IMG/VR virus record: IMGVR_UViG_3300037487_001184
Span: 1 to 64,000 of that record
Direction: 5' to 3' (one strand)
DNA length: 64,000 nt
Source of the DNA: a virus
Both the position numbers and the translations under genes were made by a program. The notes beneath the pieces are model-generated. The model ran no database searches and was not told the DNA's origin. It worked only from the letters and a program-made list of their open reading frames with translations. Below are positions 1 through 7,600 of the stretch, one piece after another. The first letter of the stretch is position 1, and each line of letters starts with the position of its first letter.

Positions 1-237
1 CCAGGTCGTCCTCGCTCCCAGGTCGTCCTCGCTCCCAGGTCGTCCTCGCTCCCAGGTCGTCCTCGCTCCCAGGTCGAGGGTCGCTCCCAGGTCGTCCTCG
101 CTCCCAGGTCGAGGGTCGCTCCCAGGTCGAGGGTCGCTCCCAGGTCGTCCTCGCTCCCAGGTCGAGGGTCGCTCCCAGGTCGAGGGTCGCTCCCAGGTCG
201 AGGGTCGCTCCCAGGTCGTCCTCGCTCCCAGGTCGAC
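1..237. repeat. GC-rich tandem repeat array
   Basis: About thirteen head-to-tail units of 17-18 bp begin with CCCAGGTCG and come in two versions, one continuing TCCTCGCT and one continuing AGGGTCGCT. The two versions are interleaved irregularly. The array is far richer in GC than the rest of the window and contains no gene. It lies at the very edge of the window, so it may be a genome end, an iteron-like region or an assembly artefact. There are no unique spacers, so it is not a CRISPR array. Confidence 0.9.
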
Positions 238-837
238 CTTGCGCGCTTGATCAGGGTCGCGGGGGCGCGACGACCGACATTATCGACCCTCGCGATCGCT
301 GGGAACGTCTGATTGCTAGCAAAAAACGATGTGAGATACTGTGTTTAGGGAGGAACGATGCAATGCAAATTGCAACGACCCCGCTCAACATAGACCACAC
401 CCTCGAAACGGTGTAAGCTGCTAGATTTGTGCGTGTGTTCAGGGGAATATGCCTGTACCACAACACCGCTCATCTAAAAGGACACTAGCAATACTTCCAC
501 ACTATTAAAGGACTGGCTGTGGACACAGGAACCCGCTTAGGGACTAAAAGCCATAATTGGTAGTTATGGCTCCTCTAAGGGACAACTGTGCTGCCTTCAC
601 ACTAAAAGACCCCGCTTAAGTTCCTATAATGGGGGAATTGCCACAGAAAAAGGCAAGAAAACTTAGTGGACCACGTTAAATGGTAAAAGGCAATACCGCT
701 AAGTGTTGCCAGATGGAACGACGATACTAATAAGCTTAGCTTAAAAACCTCTTTGGGAAGGGTACCTCACTTTAGAGCTACCCTTTACCCTTCTTTTTCT
801 TTAACGGTGTTTTAAGTAACTGTTAAAGGAGCGACTA
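238..837. other. Gene-free leader region with hairpins
   Basis: No convincing gene is present in these 600 bases. Several strong hairpins can be read: GCCATAA (550-556) with TTATGGC (564-570), enclosed by CTTAGGGA (536-543) and the complementary 571-579; and ACTTAGTGG (661-669) with CCGCTAAGT (696-704), enclosed by GGCAA (652-656) and TTGCC (706-710). Short motifs such as CCGCTTAAG and CGTTAAA recur. It could encode small RNAs or hold a replication or packaging signal. A 71-codon reading frame on the - strand (251-466) has no ribosome binding site and I do not accept it. Confidence 0.6.
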
Positions 838-1071
838 ATGAATACAATAAAGACATTGCTAGGATTGGAATTAGGGTTAGCCCTAGACGCGGTAGAGCGT
901 TTACAGGGACTAACACAAACTAAAGCCACAGTAAATCGCGTAATAGCTGAAAGCAGCTACGCTATGGGACTAAAAAGGGCAATGGACCTAATCAGCAATC
1001 CTTGCTGCAGATGTATGATCACTAAAGCCGGTGCCGGATGTGTACCAGAAATGGGTGATTGTATTTTATGA
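838..1071 (+). CDS. Small hypothetical protein
   Basis: A 77-residue protein preceded by a good ribosome binding site (AAAGGAG, 7 bases before ATG). The N-terminal half is a predicted amphipathic helix rich in Leu. The C-terminal third has five cysteines, two of them as CCRC, which could bind a metal. I do not recognise the family. It is isolated between two hairpin-rich non-coding stretches. Confidence 0.7.
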   Translation: MNTIKTLLGLELGLALDAVERLQGLTQTKATVNRVIAESSYAMGLKRAMDLISNPCCRCMITKAGAGCVPEMGDCIL

Positions 1072-1365
1072 CTAACAGGGGGACTTCAGACCCCGTTAAA
1101 GAAAAAGAAGTGTTAAAGGCTTTATAGATAGGCTAACTCCTTGCCGCCCTAGCCTGCCGCTTTCTAGCGGTTAACGCGGTAGTTAGCCTACGTATAAAGT
1201 CTTTGACGGATAGGCTTAACCGCTACGTTAAAGGCTAATCTAAGGGCTGGAGGTCCCTTTAATGCTGTTAAAAGGATACCCGGAGCATAATGGGCTCGCG
1301 CAAAGGCTCCGGGTTAAAACCTGAAAGCACTTTCAGGTTAAGACCGTGCTACGAAAAGGAGAATC
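1072..1365. other. Hairpin-rich intergenic region
   Basis: Contains a 17-bp hairpin broken by a 2x2 internal loop: CTTTATA (1120-1126) and TAGGCTAACT (1129-1138) pair with AGTTAGCCTA (1181-1190) and TATAAAG (1193-1199). The enclosed loop has its own 5-bp stem capped by UUCU. Further on, ACCCGGAGC (1278-1286) pairs with GCTCCGGGT (1306-1314), and 1319-1327 pairs with 1330-1338. None is followed by a clear run of T, so these do not look like simple terminators. They may be structured small RNAs or processing sites. Confidence 0.6.
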
Positions 1366-1692
1366 ATGCTAATAAACTGTACTCCTCACCCGATTAGGCT
1401 CCAATCGGAGTTTGGGATTGAGGAGTTTCTGCCCAGCGGGATAGTACCCCGTGTAGTAGCAGAAAGAGTACTGGATGGGACGGTAGCGTGCTATCCAGTT
1501 TATGCACAGGTTTATGGTGAAGTCGAAGGACTACCGCCAATTAATAGACCTGACTTCTATATCGTAAGTGGGCTTGTATTAACAGCGTTAAAAGGTACCC
1601 GCTACGACTGTGTGGCACCTGACACTAGCCCGGAAGGCGCAATAAGGGACGCGGCTGGACGAATTACAGCCGTAAGGGGATTTGTAAGATGA
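1366..1692 (+). CDS. Phage TPHP/TPHA-family protein, copy 1
   Basis: A 108-residue protein beginning LINCTPHP, with YIVSGLV near residue 65 and CVAPDTSP near residue 87. These three blocks match a widespread phage family of unknown function that starts N-L-TPH and ends with a conserved PDT motif. A second, divergent copy lies at 16105-16443. The ribosome binding site is AAGGAGAATC. The next gene overlaps by four bases (ATGA), which implies translational coupling. Confidence 0.85.
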   Translation: MLINCTPHPIRLQSEFGIEEFLPSGIVPRVVAERVLDGTVACYPVYAQVYGEVEGLPPINRPDFYIVSGLVLTALKGTRYDCVAPDTSPEGAIRDAAGRITAVRGFVR

Positions 1693-1880
1693 CGGCAGCT
1701 AGAGAGATAAAAGCCTCCAGCATAGTAGTGGAGGATAAATTAAGAGGATATTCGACCATAATCCTGAGTGATGGGTCTATGCTCAGGGTAATGAACGGTG
1801 AATTGTTAGAGGTGGAGGACTGGTCTTATAACGGTCCTCCAAGGACAGTAAAAGAACTGGAGGTATTATTGAGAAGTTGA
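1689..1880 (+). CDS. Small hypothetical protein
   Basis: A 63-residue protein whose ATG overlaps the stop of the preceding TPHP-family gene. It is mostly beta-strand-like (ILSDGSMLRVMNGELLEVEDW) without cysteines or a membrane segment. No family recognised. Overlap and codon use support a real gene. Confidence 0.75.
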   Translation: MTAAREIKASSIVVEDKLRGYSTIILSDGSMLRVMNGELLEVEDWSYNGPPRTVKELEVLLRS

Positions 1881-1972
1881 GCCCTTATGCGGGGGCAATT
1901 CCTAATCGCTTCCGCGATGGGTGTTTAACACTCACTAAAGCCCTAACCAGGCTCTAAACTGGAGGTTTTTTA

Positions 1973-2173
1973 ATGAAAACATTTGGAAACGGAGTAAATG
2001 TGGACTTTTCGAAGGACGGCAAAACGGCTACCATTACAATCAATCTTGCTAAAGACTTCGGTCCGTCAAAGTCCGGTAAAACAACTCAGGTGGCGTCAAC
2101 GCTTGGTAACCCGATGATTGCAACAGTGGGAGGTAAGCAAATCTTTTTGGGGGTGAATGCTTACTCCAAATAA
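1973..2173 (+). CDS. Small conserved phage protein (GPSKSGKT type)
   Basis: A 66-residue protein with a good site (CTGGAGG). The central DFGPSKSGKTTQVAST and terminal LGVNAYSK blocks match a small protein family found in many phages and archaea whose role is unknown. GPSKSGKT resembles a P-loop, but the protein is too short to be an ATPase and the family is not known to bind nucleotide. Confidence 0.8.
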   Translation: MKTFGNGVNVDFSKDGKTATITINLAKDFGPSKSGKTTQVASTLGNPMIATVGGKQIFLGVNAYSK

Positions 2174-2191
2174 TAATTCACCATCCTGAAT

Positions 2192-2210
2192 AACGTGAAG
2201 GGGGTGGTCA
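2192..2210 (+). repeat. 19-bp direct repeat, copy 1
   Basis: AACGTGAAGGGGGTGGTCA begins 19 bases after the stop of the preceding gene. The same 19 bases occur at 2910-2928, again just after a stop codon. A GGGGG/CCCCC hairpin follows this first copy. A regulatory or processing signal is possible. Confidence 0.8.
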
Positions 2211-2303
2211 ACCATGTAAAAGGGGGACTAAAAACCCCCAAAACCCTGCACTATGACAGGTAATGTCATAAAGGTTTCCCTAGTACATCCAAAAAACTAG
2301 ACA

Positions 2304-2486
2304 TGGAGACTTTTAATAAGTCTCCACTGAGATAATTGTTATAAACTGAGGCATTATGGTGCACCATAATGAAGTATCCTTGGTAAGCGGTGATGAGCTT
2401 ACGCTCCAAGGGTCCGAAAGCAAGTCCTAACGGGTGCAGCTCAAGCTACCGGGTAGGCGGATTATCTCAGTGGAGACTTATTAAAA
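2304..2486 (+). ncRNA. Candidate switching leader RNA (26-bp inverted repeat)
   Basis: Positions 2311-2336 are perfectly complementary to 2461-2486, giving a 26-bp helix that encloses 124 bases. Part of the 5' arm can instead pair locally: TGGAGACTT (2304-2312) with AAGTCTCCA (2318-2326). The two pairings exclude each other. Inside are the palindrome CATTATGGTGCACCATAATG and a two-step hairpin (CCTTGG/CCAAGG around GTAAGC/GCTTAC). The 3' arm ends about four bases before the ribosome binding site of the gene at 2502. This layout resembles a riboswitch or attenuator, but I match it to no known class. Confidence 0.55.
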
Positions 2487-2501
2487 AAGTGGGAGGTAAA
2501 A

Positions 2502-2729
2502 ATGCAGACGACAACAATCCAGGATACCCAAATTCTGGAAGCGCGTGACCGAAGGGACCATTACGAGGAGCAAGCTGCACACGCGGCTGTTCGGTACTGT
2601 CGGGCTAAAATGCAATTCAATGACAAGGATAAAGCGTATTGGTGGCAACAGTACTTGGTGAACATTAACCAGGCTGATGCTGTGCAGGAATGTCTTAATA
2701 TTATTCTGACGGAGGAAAGCTATGCGTAA
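2502..2729 (+). CDS. Small helical hypothetical protein
   Basis: A 75-residue, largely alpha-helical acidic/polar protein with the site GGGAGG seven bases before ATG. It lies directly after the inverted-repeat RNA at 2304-2486, which may control it. It overlaps the next gene by eight bases. No family recognised. Confidence 0.7.
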   Translation: MQTTTIQDTQILEARDRRDHYEEQAAHAAVRYCRAKMQFNDKDKAYWWQQYLVNINQADAVQECLNIILTEESYA

Positions 2730-2895
2730 AATTCTAAGAAAGCTAAAAGTCCAAGGCTGGAGGATTGCCAAAAAGTATAAAGGCGGATACTCCGTGCCTG
2801 ATGGATTGATTGCGGTTAAATCAGGTAAAGCAATCGAAGTCCGGTACGTTCACTGGACTGGTAAGCTCGAAGTATGCCGTTGCATGTTCGCGTAG
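2722..2895 (+). CDS. Small basic hypothetical protein
   Basis: A 57-residue Lys/Arg-rich protein starting at an ATG inside the end of the preceding gene, with GGAGGAAAG as its site. The first 20 residues would form a strongly basic helix, which could contact nucleic acid. Family unknown. Confidence 0.65.
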   Translation: MRKILRKLKVQGWRIAKKYKGGYSVPDGLIAVKSGKAIEVRYVHWTGKLEVCRCMFA

Positions 2896-2909
2896 TAGCT
2901 AAACAGTGC

Positions 2910-2928
2910 AACGTGAAGGGGGTGGTCA
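2910..2928 (+). repeat. 19-bp direct repeat, copy 2
   Basis: An exact second copy of the 19 bases at 2192-2210, starting 15 bases after the stop at 2895. The shared position after a stop codon suggests a function in transcript ending or processing, or a binding site. Confidence 0.8.
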
Positions 2929-2989
2929 GCGTGGCAGCAGTATTTAGACCGTGCTAAATTATATTATACTATTATTATAATCATGACCG

Positions 2990-3022
2990 AAGCAGCCCTC
3001 CTGTATTCCTGGGGGGTTGCTT
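2990..3022 (+). terminator. Possible terminator hairpin
   Basis: AAGCAGCCCTCC (2990-3001) pairs with GGGGGGTTGCTT (3011-3022), 12 pairs including two G-U, with a 9-base loop. No run of T follows, so intrinsic termination would be weak; it may instead be an attenuator before the gene at 3039. An AT-rich stretch with several TATAAT-like hexamers lies just upstream (2950-2980). Confidence 0.4.
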
Positions 3023-3038
3023 ATCACGGAGGTAATGC

Positions 3039-3308
3039 GTGACAACAATAATTATGAGTAATGGGTACGGAGCAGTTATAAGCTACATACCTAGAATCTC
3101 AATATCGGTAATACAGGTTGATAAGCACGGGAATTGTAAACCGTGCTATAATCAGCTCACTAATTGCAAACCGCACTATTCGGATGTAACACCGGATAGA
3201 TTGTACCCAATTCTACGGAAAATCCGTAAGTTAAAGCCGCGCGGCATAAGTAGTGATGATTACCGTGGGGAGGAAAAGCGTAGGGATTACGCACAGAAAA
3301 TTAACTAG
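3039..3308 (+). CDS. Hypothetical protein, GTG start
   Basis: An 89-residue protein. GTG at 3039 is preferred because GGAGG lies at a normal distance; the nearest in-frame ATG is five codons later. It has a beta-rich N-terminus and a basic, helical C-terminus. Family unknown. It sits just upstream of the CCA-adding enzyme. Confidence 0.6.
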   Translation: MTTIIMSNGYGAVISYIPRISISVIQVDKHGNCKPCYNQLTNCKPHYSDVTPDRLYPILRKIRKLKPRGISSDDYRGEEKRRDYAQKIN

Positions 3309-3318
3309 GGGGAGTAAC

Positions 3319-4518
3319 GTGGACGAAAGACAGCTCGACCAAATGATTACTGAGCTTGGGGGAAAGCTCTACCTTGTTGGTGGGGCTGTACGTGACGCAT
3401 TAATGGGTAAAGAAGAATCCGCTGACAGGGATTACCTGGTGACAGGCGTAAGCTTCTTACCGTTTAGCAGGATTGCCGGTAAAGATTTCCCGGTGTATCT
3501 TGTGGCAATGGATGGAATCCGCTTCGGGAATCTTACGGCTCAACTTGCACTGGCAAGGACTGAACGAAAAAATGGTACAGGTTATCACGGGTTTGAAATC
3601 CAAACAGACCCTGAAATTACTGTTGAGCAAGATTTGGTTAGAAGGGATTTAACCATCAACTCTATTGCCAAGCGGGTAAGTGATGGGAAAATAATCGACC
3701 CGTACGGTGGTCGGTATGACATATTCAGGGGATTTCTGCGACATACCTCTAAGGCTTTCGCGGAAGATCCATTAAGGGTTTACAGAGTAGCTAGATTTGC
3801 TGCACAAATGGGATTTAAGGTACATCCTAGCACTAGAAAGTTAATGCTGTCCTTGAAAGAAGAATTGAAAGCACTTTCATCTGAACGGGTGTACCAGGAA
3901 ATGGTTAAAGCTCTGGTAGCACCGTATCCTGATAGATTTTTTAGAGAGTTAAACGGGCTGCTTGATGTGCATTTCCCTGAGATTCAAGCGCTAAAAGTCC
4001 CTGATAAGCATGATGGGACTGCATTTGAACACACTATGCGTATATTAAAGCGTGGTGTGGGATTGCATGAACGGTTTGCATTACTAACACATGATTTAGG
4101 TAAGGGAGTTTCTGCTGCTCCGCCTGTCCACAATGGGCACCAAAAATACACGGAGTTAATAGAGCAGTTTTCTACTAGACTCAGGATGCCTAAGAAATTA
4201 ACCACTTTCGCCTGTAAGTTCATGACGTTGCACATGAAGTTGAAAGTGCTTCATGAAATGCGACTCGGCAGGATGATACGATTGATAGAGGTAGGCACGT
4301 CTAAGTTTCTTAGACTGACCTACCTTGAGGGGGCGGGGAGATATGACAAGAGCTTATATGTTAAGCATTGCCATATCATAAAGAGGGTATTGGGAGTCAA
4401 GAAAGTTGTCACTGGAGATACACTAATCGCCAAGGGAATAGTCCCTGACAAAACCTTTGGCGAGAAGCTTCTCCAAGAGCGAGTACGAGAATACAGAAGG
4501 AGACAGAATGAATCTTAA
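3319..4518 (+). CDS. cca: CCA-adding tRNA nucleotidyltransferase
   Basis: This 399-residue enzyme should add or repair the CCA end of tRNAs using CTP and ATP. The class II nucleotidyltransferase signature is intact: GGAVRD at residues 21-26, the metal-binding pair D36-R-D38, then VRRDLTINSIA and the EDPLRVYRVARFA block. An HD domain follows, with FEHTMRIL and LLTHDLGKG carrying the metal ligands, so the organisation is that of the E. coli enzyme (about 410 residues). GTG at 3319 is chosen because GGGGGAG precedes it; a longer frame would run into the preceding gene. The eight tRNA genes of the window already encode CCA, so repair of damaged ends, of host or phage tRNAs, is the likelier role. 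Confidence 0.93.
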   Translation: MDERQLDQMITELGGKLYLVGGAVRDALMGKEESADRDYLVTGVSFLPFSRIAGKDFPVYLVAMDGIRFGNLTAQLALARTERKNGTGYHGFEIQTDPEITVEQDLVRRDLTINSIAKRVSDGKIIDPYGGRYDIFRGFLRHTSKAFAEDPLRVYRVARFAAQMGFKVHPSTRKLMLSLKEELKALSSERVYQEMVKALVAPYPDRFFRELNGLLDVHFPEIQALKVPDKHDGTAFEHTMRILKRGVGLHERFALLTHDLGKGVSAAPPVHNGHQKYTELIEQFSTRLRMPKKLTTFACKFMTLHMKLKVLHEMRLGRMIRLIEVGTSKFLRLTYLEGAGRYDKSLYVKHCHIIKRVLGVKKVVTGDTLIAKGIVPDKTFGEKLLQERVREYRRRQNES

Positions 4519-4906
4519 AGCTAAATTCACAAGAGAAGAGCTTGCGGAGTTGATAAAAACTTGTAAGCTAGCTTACCCAATGTCAGAAGAAGTCCGCCTG
4601 TGGAGTCTGCTTAAGGATAATGAAGGGGTGTTTGATATATGGGTTCTTACAAGTGTTTTGAAAGACCGTATGTTTGGGTTACGGCTTGTTGATTTGATGA
4701 TGCTGTACCTCAATGAATTACTGGGGTTTCATGGTGTGGAGTTTATACCTGAAATCGGTGGTGGATTCAGATTCATGTATCTAAATGCAGGTGATACTTA
4801 CAATACTACCTTCATTTGCGACTCAGCAACAAATACACTAACGATCTCTACCTATGGAGACATAGTAGAGAAATATGAAACAAGAAGAGCAAGGAGAAGA
4901 GGATGA
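4508..4906 (+). CDS. Hypothetical protein
   Basis: A 132-residue protein whose ATG overlaps the end of cca, with the site AAGGAGACAG. It has a helical N-terminal half (residues 1-75) and a beta-rich C-terminal half. No motif recognised. The overlap with cca implies co-translation, and thus perhaps a related role. Confidence 0.75.
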   Translation: MNLKAKFTREELAELIKTCKLAYPMSEEVRLWSLLKDNEGVFDIWVLTSVLKDRMFGLRLVDLMMLYLNELLGFHGVEFIPEIGGGFRFMYLNAGDTYNTTFICDSATNTLTISTYGDIVEKYETRRARRRG

Positions 4907-5070
4907 CACCAGAGCAGATATTTTATTATCATTCACTAATCATTCAGGAATGGTGCGCTGAAGAACTGAGGGAATTAAGGAGACAACAAGATGAGCAAAG
5001 AAAAGAAGCGGAAATTCGAAGTGATGCTACCGCTGAAAAAAGGAACGAGCCTATCGCTTGGCAAGTTTAA
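4903..5070 (+). CDS. Small charged helical protein
   Basis: A 55-residue protein that overlaps the preceding stop (ATGA) and has the site AAGGAGAAGAGG. It is rich in Glu, Arg and Gln and is probably one long helix. It overlaps the next small gene by 80 bases in another frame, so one of the two may be spurious; both have good ribosome binding sites. Confidence 0.55.
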   Translation: MTPEQIFYYHSLIIQEWCAEELRELRRQQDEQRKEAEIRSDATAEKRNEPIAWQV

Positions 5071-5137
5071 GACTAGAGAAGAAGCTGAGAAGCACGAGAA
5101 AACAATCCCATTCTTATGCTACATCAGGATAGTTTAA
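4991..5137 (+). CDS. Small basic protein
   Basis: A 48-residue Lys-rich protein starting at ATG 4991 after AAGGAGACAACAAG. It ends five bases before the tRNA at 5142. Function unknown; it overlaps the preceding gene in a different frame. Confidence 0.55.
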   Translation: MSKEKKRKFEVMLPLKKGTSLSLGKFKTREEAEKHEKTIPFLCYIRIV

Positions 5138-5141
5138 CCAC

Positions 5142-5218
5142 GTTCATGTCGTCTAAATGGAATAGGACAGCCCATCCTGTATGGGAAAATGGTGGTTCGA
5201 TCCCGCCCATGTACGCCA
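5142..5218 (+). tRNA. tRNA, probably Gln (CUG), C33 variant
   Basis: A cloverleaf can be drawn: acceptor GTTCATG (5142-5148) with CATGTAC (5208-5214) and one U-U mismatch, a 4-bp D stem, an anticodon arm CCCA/TGGG, a T arm with loop TTCGATC, discriminator G and encoded CCA. The anticodon loop reads UCCUGUA, giving anticodon CUG; G73 agrees with tRNA-Gln. Position 33 is C rather than the near-universal U. The isotype is therefore less certain than the presence of a tRNA. Confidence 0.75.
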
Positions 5219-5241
5219 ACCAAAGTGAAGGAGCAAAGAAA

Positions 5242-5463
5242 ATGAAATGGAAAATAGCATGTAGCACTTGGTTTATACACACAAAGAAGTTTACCTGCAA
5301 TATTGACAAACAGCTAGGCGAGTGGAGACTAACAATCTTTTCAAGAGAGTGGGATGCGGCTACCGCAAACTGGAAGGTAGTCAAGAAAGAATGGTTCAAT
5401 CTACTGAGAGAAGCTAAAGAATATGCCGAAAAATGGGTAGAAGCACAAAGGAGTGTGAAATGA
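5242..5463 (+). CDS. Small Trp-rich protein
   Basis: A 73-residue protein just after the tRNA, site GAAGGAG. Six Trp residues and alternating strands (KFTCNID, EWRLTIFSREWD) suggest a small beta-sheet fold followed by a helix. Its stop overlaps the next start. Family unknown. Confidence 0.7.
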   Translation: MKWKIACSTWFIHTKKFTCNIDKQLGEWRLTIFSREWDAATANWKVVKKEWFNLLREAKEYAEKWVEAQRSVK

Positions 5464-5834
5464 CCGCCCCAACATTAGAACAGATTACAGAGTTGACTTC
5501 AACCGGCAAACCTTGGTACTCGGACGATAATGCAGTGAAGAGTAAGTTTGTTGTGTATAAACACGATGAAGGCAAATTCACAATGTATTTTGAATCGTAT
5601 CCACTAAACTTTTTAATACCATCTAATTTCTTCTTGGAGTTTCACCCGGCTGTGGTTCCACAACTAGTATTTGAAGTCATCTCAAAACTTATAAAACGTA
5701 TAGAGCAGCGAGAAAAACATATTTATAGAATCATAGCTACATTAGATATAGGAAACGAGGCTATGAAAGAAGGTATCACCTTGGAATTTAACCGTTGTGT
5801 CAAGTTTGTCGAAGATTTTGAGGAGGTAAAATGA
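5460..5834 (+). CDS. Hypothetical protein
   Basis: A 124-residue protein coupled to its neighbours by start/stop overlaps at both ends. ATG 5460 is chosen because AAAGGAG precedes it. It has a beta-rich first half and a helical second half. No recognised motif. Confidence 0.72.
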   Translation: MTAPTLEQITELTSTGKPWYSDDNAVKSKFVVYKHDEGKFTMYFESYPLNFLIPSNFFLEFHPAVVPQLVFEVISKLIKRIEQREKHIYRIIATLDIGNEAMKEGITLEFNRCVKFVEDFEEVK

Positions 5835-6040
5835 GTAGAGAATTTGTATGTCCTGAATGTGGCAATAATGAACTAAGTGTGGAGTTTAGGGCTGATGCAT
5901 GTATGTTTATCGAAGATGGAGTACCAATGGTTGATGAGGGTACTACCACTATAACCCATCTAGATAGTTTCTACTGTCCTAATTGTGGATGGCATACATT
6001 CTATGAGAGTGATATAACAGACAACATGCAGGAGGTATAA
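5831..6040 (+). CDS. Zinc-ribbon protein
   Basis: A 69-residue protein with CPECGNNE at residues 7-14 and CPNCGWH near residue 50, the two knuckles of a four-cysteine zinc ribbon. The layout (ribbon split by an acidic insert) is shared with 10914-11171 and 12048-12290, so these are paralogues. Function unknown; such proteins often bind nucleic acid or polymerase. Confidence 0.8.
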   Translation: MSREFVCPECGNNELSVEFRADACMFIEDGVPMVDEGTTTITHLDSFYCPNCGWHTFYESDITDNMQEV

Positions 6041-6219
6041 TGGATGAACTAAAATATAGAATCATAGATGAAATCGAAGTTTTAGAGCATAATATAATAG
6101 AAGCGATAGAAACAAATAAAAGGCTAAGGAGGAAAGATGGCATACAGATCGAAATTTGCAAGGATGGAGTTGTACGGGAAGTGCAGCACAAGGATGTGGC
6201 TGATTGCAGAGAAGCTTGA
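6040..6219 (+). CDS. Small coiled-coil protein
   Basis: A 59-residue charged helical protein with the site GGAGG seven bases upstream. It overlaps the next gene by 83 bases in another frame. Function unknown. Confidence 0.55.
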   Translation: MDELKYRIIDEIEVLEHNIIEAIETNKRLRRKDGIQIEICKDGVVREVQHKDVADCREA

Positions 6220-6367
6220 GGAGGCACTCGCAGAGATTGAAGATGAGGATATAGGGGAGAACGGAGAATATCAAACAGTATATGATGCTATACTCCAACT
6301 CTATGAGATTGCAGAGGAACTTCAAGCCGAGAACAAAATATTTCTTGACACCGAAGATTTAACGTGA
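6137..6367 (+). CDS. Small acidic helical protein
   Basis: A 76-residue protein, basic for the first 20 residues and strongly acidic after that, with an excellent site (AAGGAGG). Probably helical throughout. Family unknown. Confidence 0.7.
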   Translation: MAYRSKFARMELYGKCSTRMWLIAEKLEEALAEIEDEDIGENGEYQTVYDAILQLYEIAEELQAENKIFLDTEDLT

Positions 6368-6373
6368 TATGCT
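6345..6373 (+). promoter_or_regulatory. Sigma70-type promoter
   Basis: TTGACA (6345-6350), a 17-base spacer and TATGCT (6368-6373). It lies 30 bases before the gene at 6404 and overlaps the end of the preceding one. It should drive the Cys-rich protein and peptidase. Confidence 0.75.
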
Positions 6374-6403
6374 ATTGGGTAGAAACAAAAAAACGGAGGG
6401 ACG

Positions 6404-7600
6404 ATGAGAAACGCAAGAAAATGGCAGAAAGGGTTCTATGAGCTGCACGCAGCAATGAGAGAAGCGTGTATTAAATTTCCTTCTTTTATGACACCCATCC
6501 AACAACTTCTTTACAGTAATCAATTTCTACTTGGTAAGTCTAGCGACAATGAAGAAATGGTATCCTATTCTGATAAAGATAACCAAAGGTACAATCATGG
6601 TCGCAGAACTAAAACCACATTGGGGAGATTTCTGTCTCGAAAGATGGGTATCGAAGAAAAGTCAACTTACTTCACTGCTAACGTATTCGCAGCATTAAAT
6701 GGTGAATCTACACGATTCAAGGTGATAAAAGGCGATGCTATAAAGCAAGCCTACCGTGATTGTGTAGGTGGTTCATCTTGTATGACTGGCGGTTGCTCTG
6801 AGTATGTCCTCCTCTATGCAGAAAATCCTGATAAAATATCAATGCTGACATATGTAAACGGGGAGAAAACCTGCCGTGCCTTACTGTGGAATTGTGAAGA
6901 TAATATAAAGTATATGGATAGAATTTATCCCGATGATTGTGGTAATCACATTCAACTCTTTCGTGAATGGGCAAGTCGTAATGGATATGATACCAGGAGG
7001 TATCAAGGTGCTCCACATGATGATCAGGTTTATACACACGGAGAGAATAGTTTATATGTAAGTCTCAAATTACCATCTAATGGATATTACCCGTATATGG
7101 ATACATTCTGTTGGGGAGATAGTGCCGGAAACTTTCGGAATGAATCAGAAGATGCCGAAAGAATCTTCAACTGCACTGGTGGAGGATGGTCTAACTCTGG
7201 GACATATTGTGTATGTTGCGAAGAATACTATCATGAAGGTAATATGATTTATTCCAGGGGAGATGATGCACACATTTGTCAGGATTGTTATGATGAACAT
7301 TACTTCACTTGTGACCATTGTAATAATGTTTTCGATTCAGAGGATTGTAACGGTGAGGATGAGTGTTTATGCAGAAGTTGTTATGAGGATTTATATAGAG
7401 ATTGTGATTGTTGTAATGAATCTGTAAGACGAAATACAGTCACAGAGACAGCGGATGGATCATATGTGTGTGAAGTTTGTGTAGAAGAGATGTATTCCTG
7501 TTGTCCAGAATGTGATGAACTTCATCACTTTGATGACTTGAATGAGGACAATATATGCAAATATTGTGCAGTATTAATTGAAGAAGAGGAGGCAGCATGA
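6404..7600 (+). CDS. Large Cys-rich multi-zinc-finger protein
   Basis: A 398-residue protein. The N-terminal 230 residues are a phage domain of unknown role with the block SSCMTGG near residue 125. The C-terminal 165 residues carry about eleven CxxC pairs, some with His partners (CQDCYDEHY, CDHCNNVF, CDCCNE), which should make several stacked zinc-binding modules. It has its own promoter and overlaps the peptidase gene by four bases. It could bind RNA, DNA or a host protein; the sequence does not say which. Confidence 0.8.
   Translation: MRNARKWQKGFYELHAAMREACIKFPSFMTPIQQLLYSNQFLLGKSSDNEEMVSYSDKDNQRYNHGRRTKTTLGRFLSRKMGIEEKSTYFTANVFAALNGESTRFKVIKGDAIKQAYRDCVGGSSCMTGGCSEYVLLYAENPDKISMLTYVNGEKTCRALLWNCEDNIKYMDRIYPDDCGNHIQLFREWASRNGYDTRRYQGAPHDDQVYTHGENSLYVSLKLPSNGYYPYMDTFCWGDSAGNFRNESEDAERIFNCTGGGWSNSGTYCVCCEEYYHEGNMIYSRGDDAHICQDCYDEHYFTCDHCNNVFDSEDCNGEDECLCRSCYEDLYRDCDCCNESVRRNTVTETADGSYVCEVCVEEMYSCCPECDELHHFDDLNEDNICKYCAVLIEEEEAA

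Noticed and set aside
1-240. CRISPR array
   Set aside because: Units are contiguous with no unique spacers and no cas gene is present.
251-466. 71-codon reading frame on the - strand
   Set aside because: No ribosome binding site, no recognisable protein features, and it lies in a hairpin-rich non-coding region.
2380-2440. Hammerhead ribozyme core (TGATGAG followed by CGAAAG)
   Set aside because: The required C before UGAUGA is missing and no stem II can be drawn between the two motifs.
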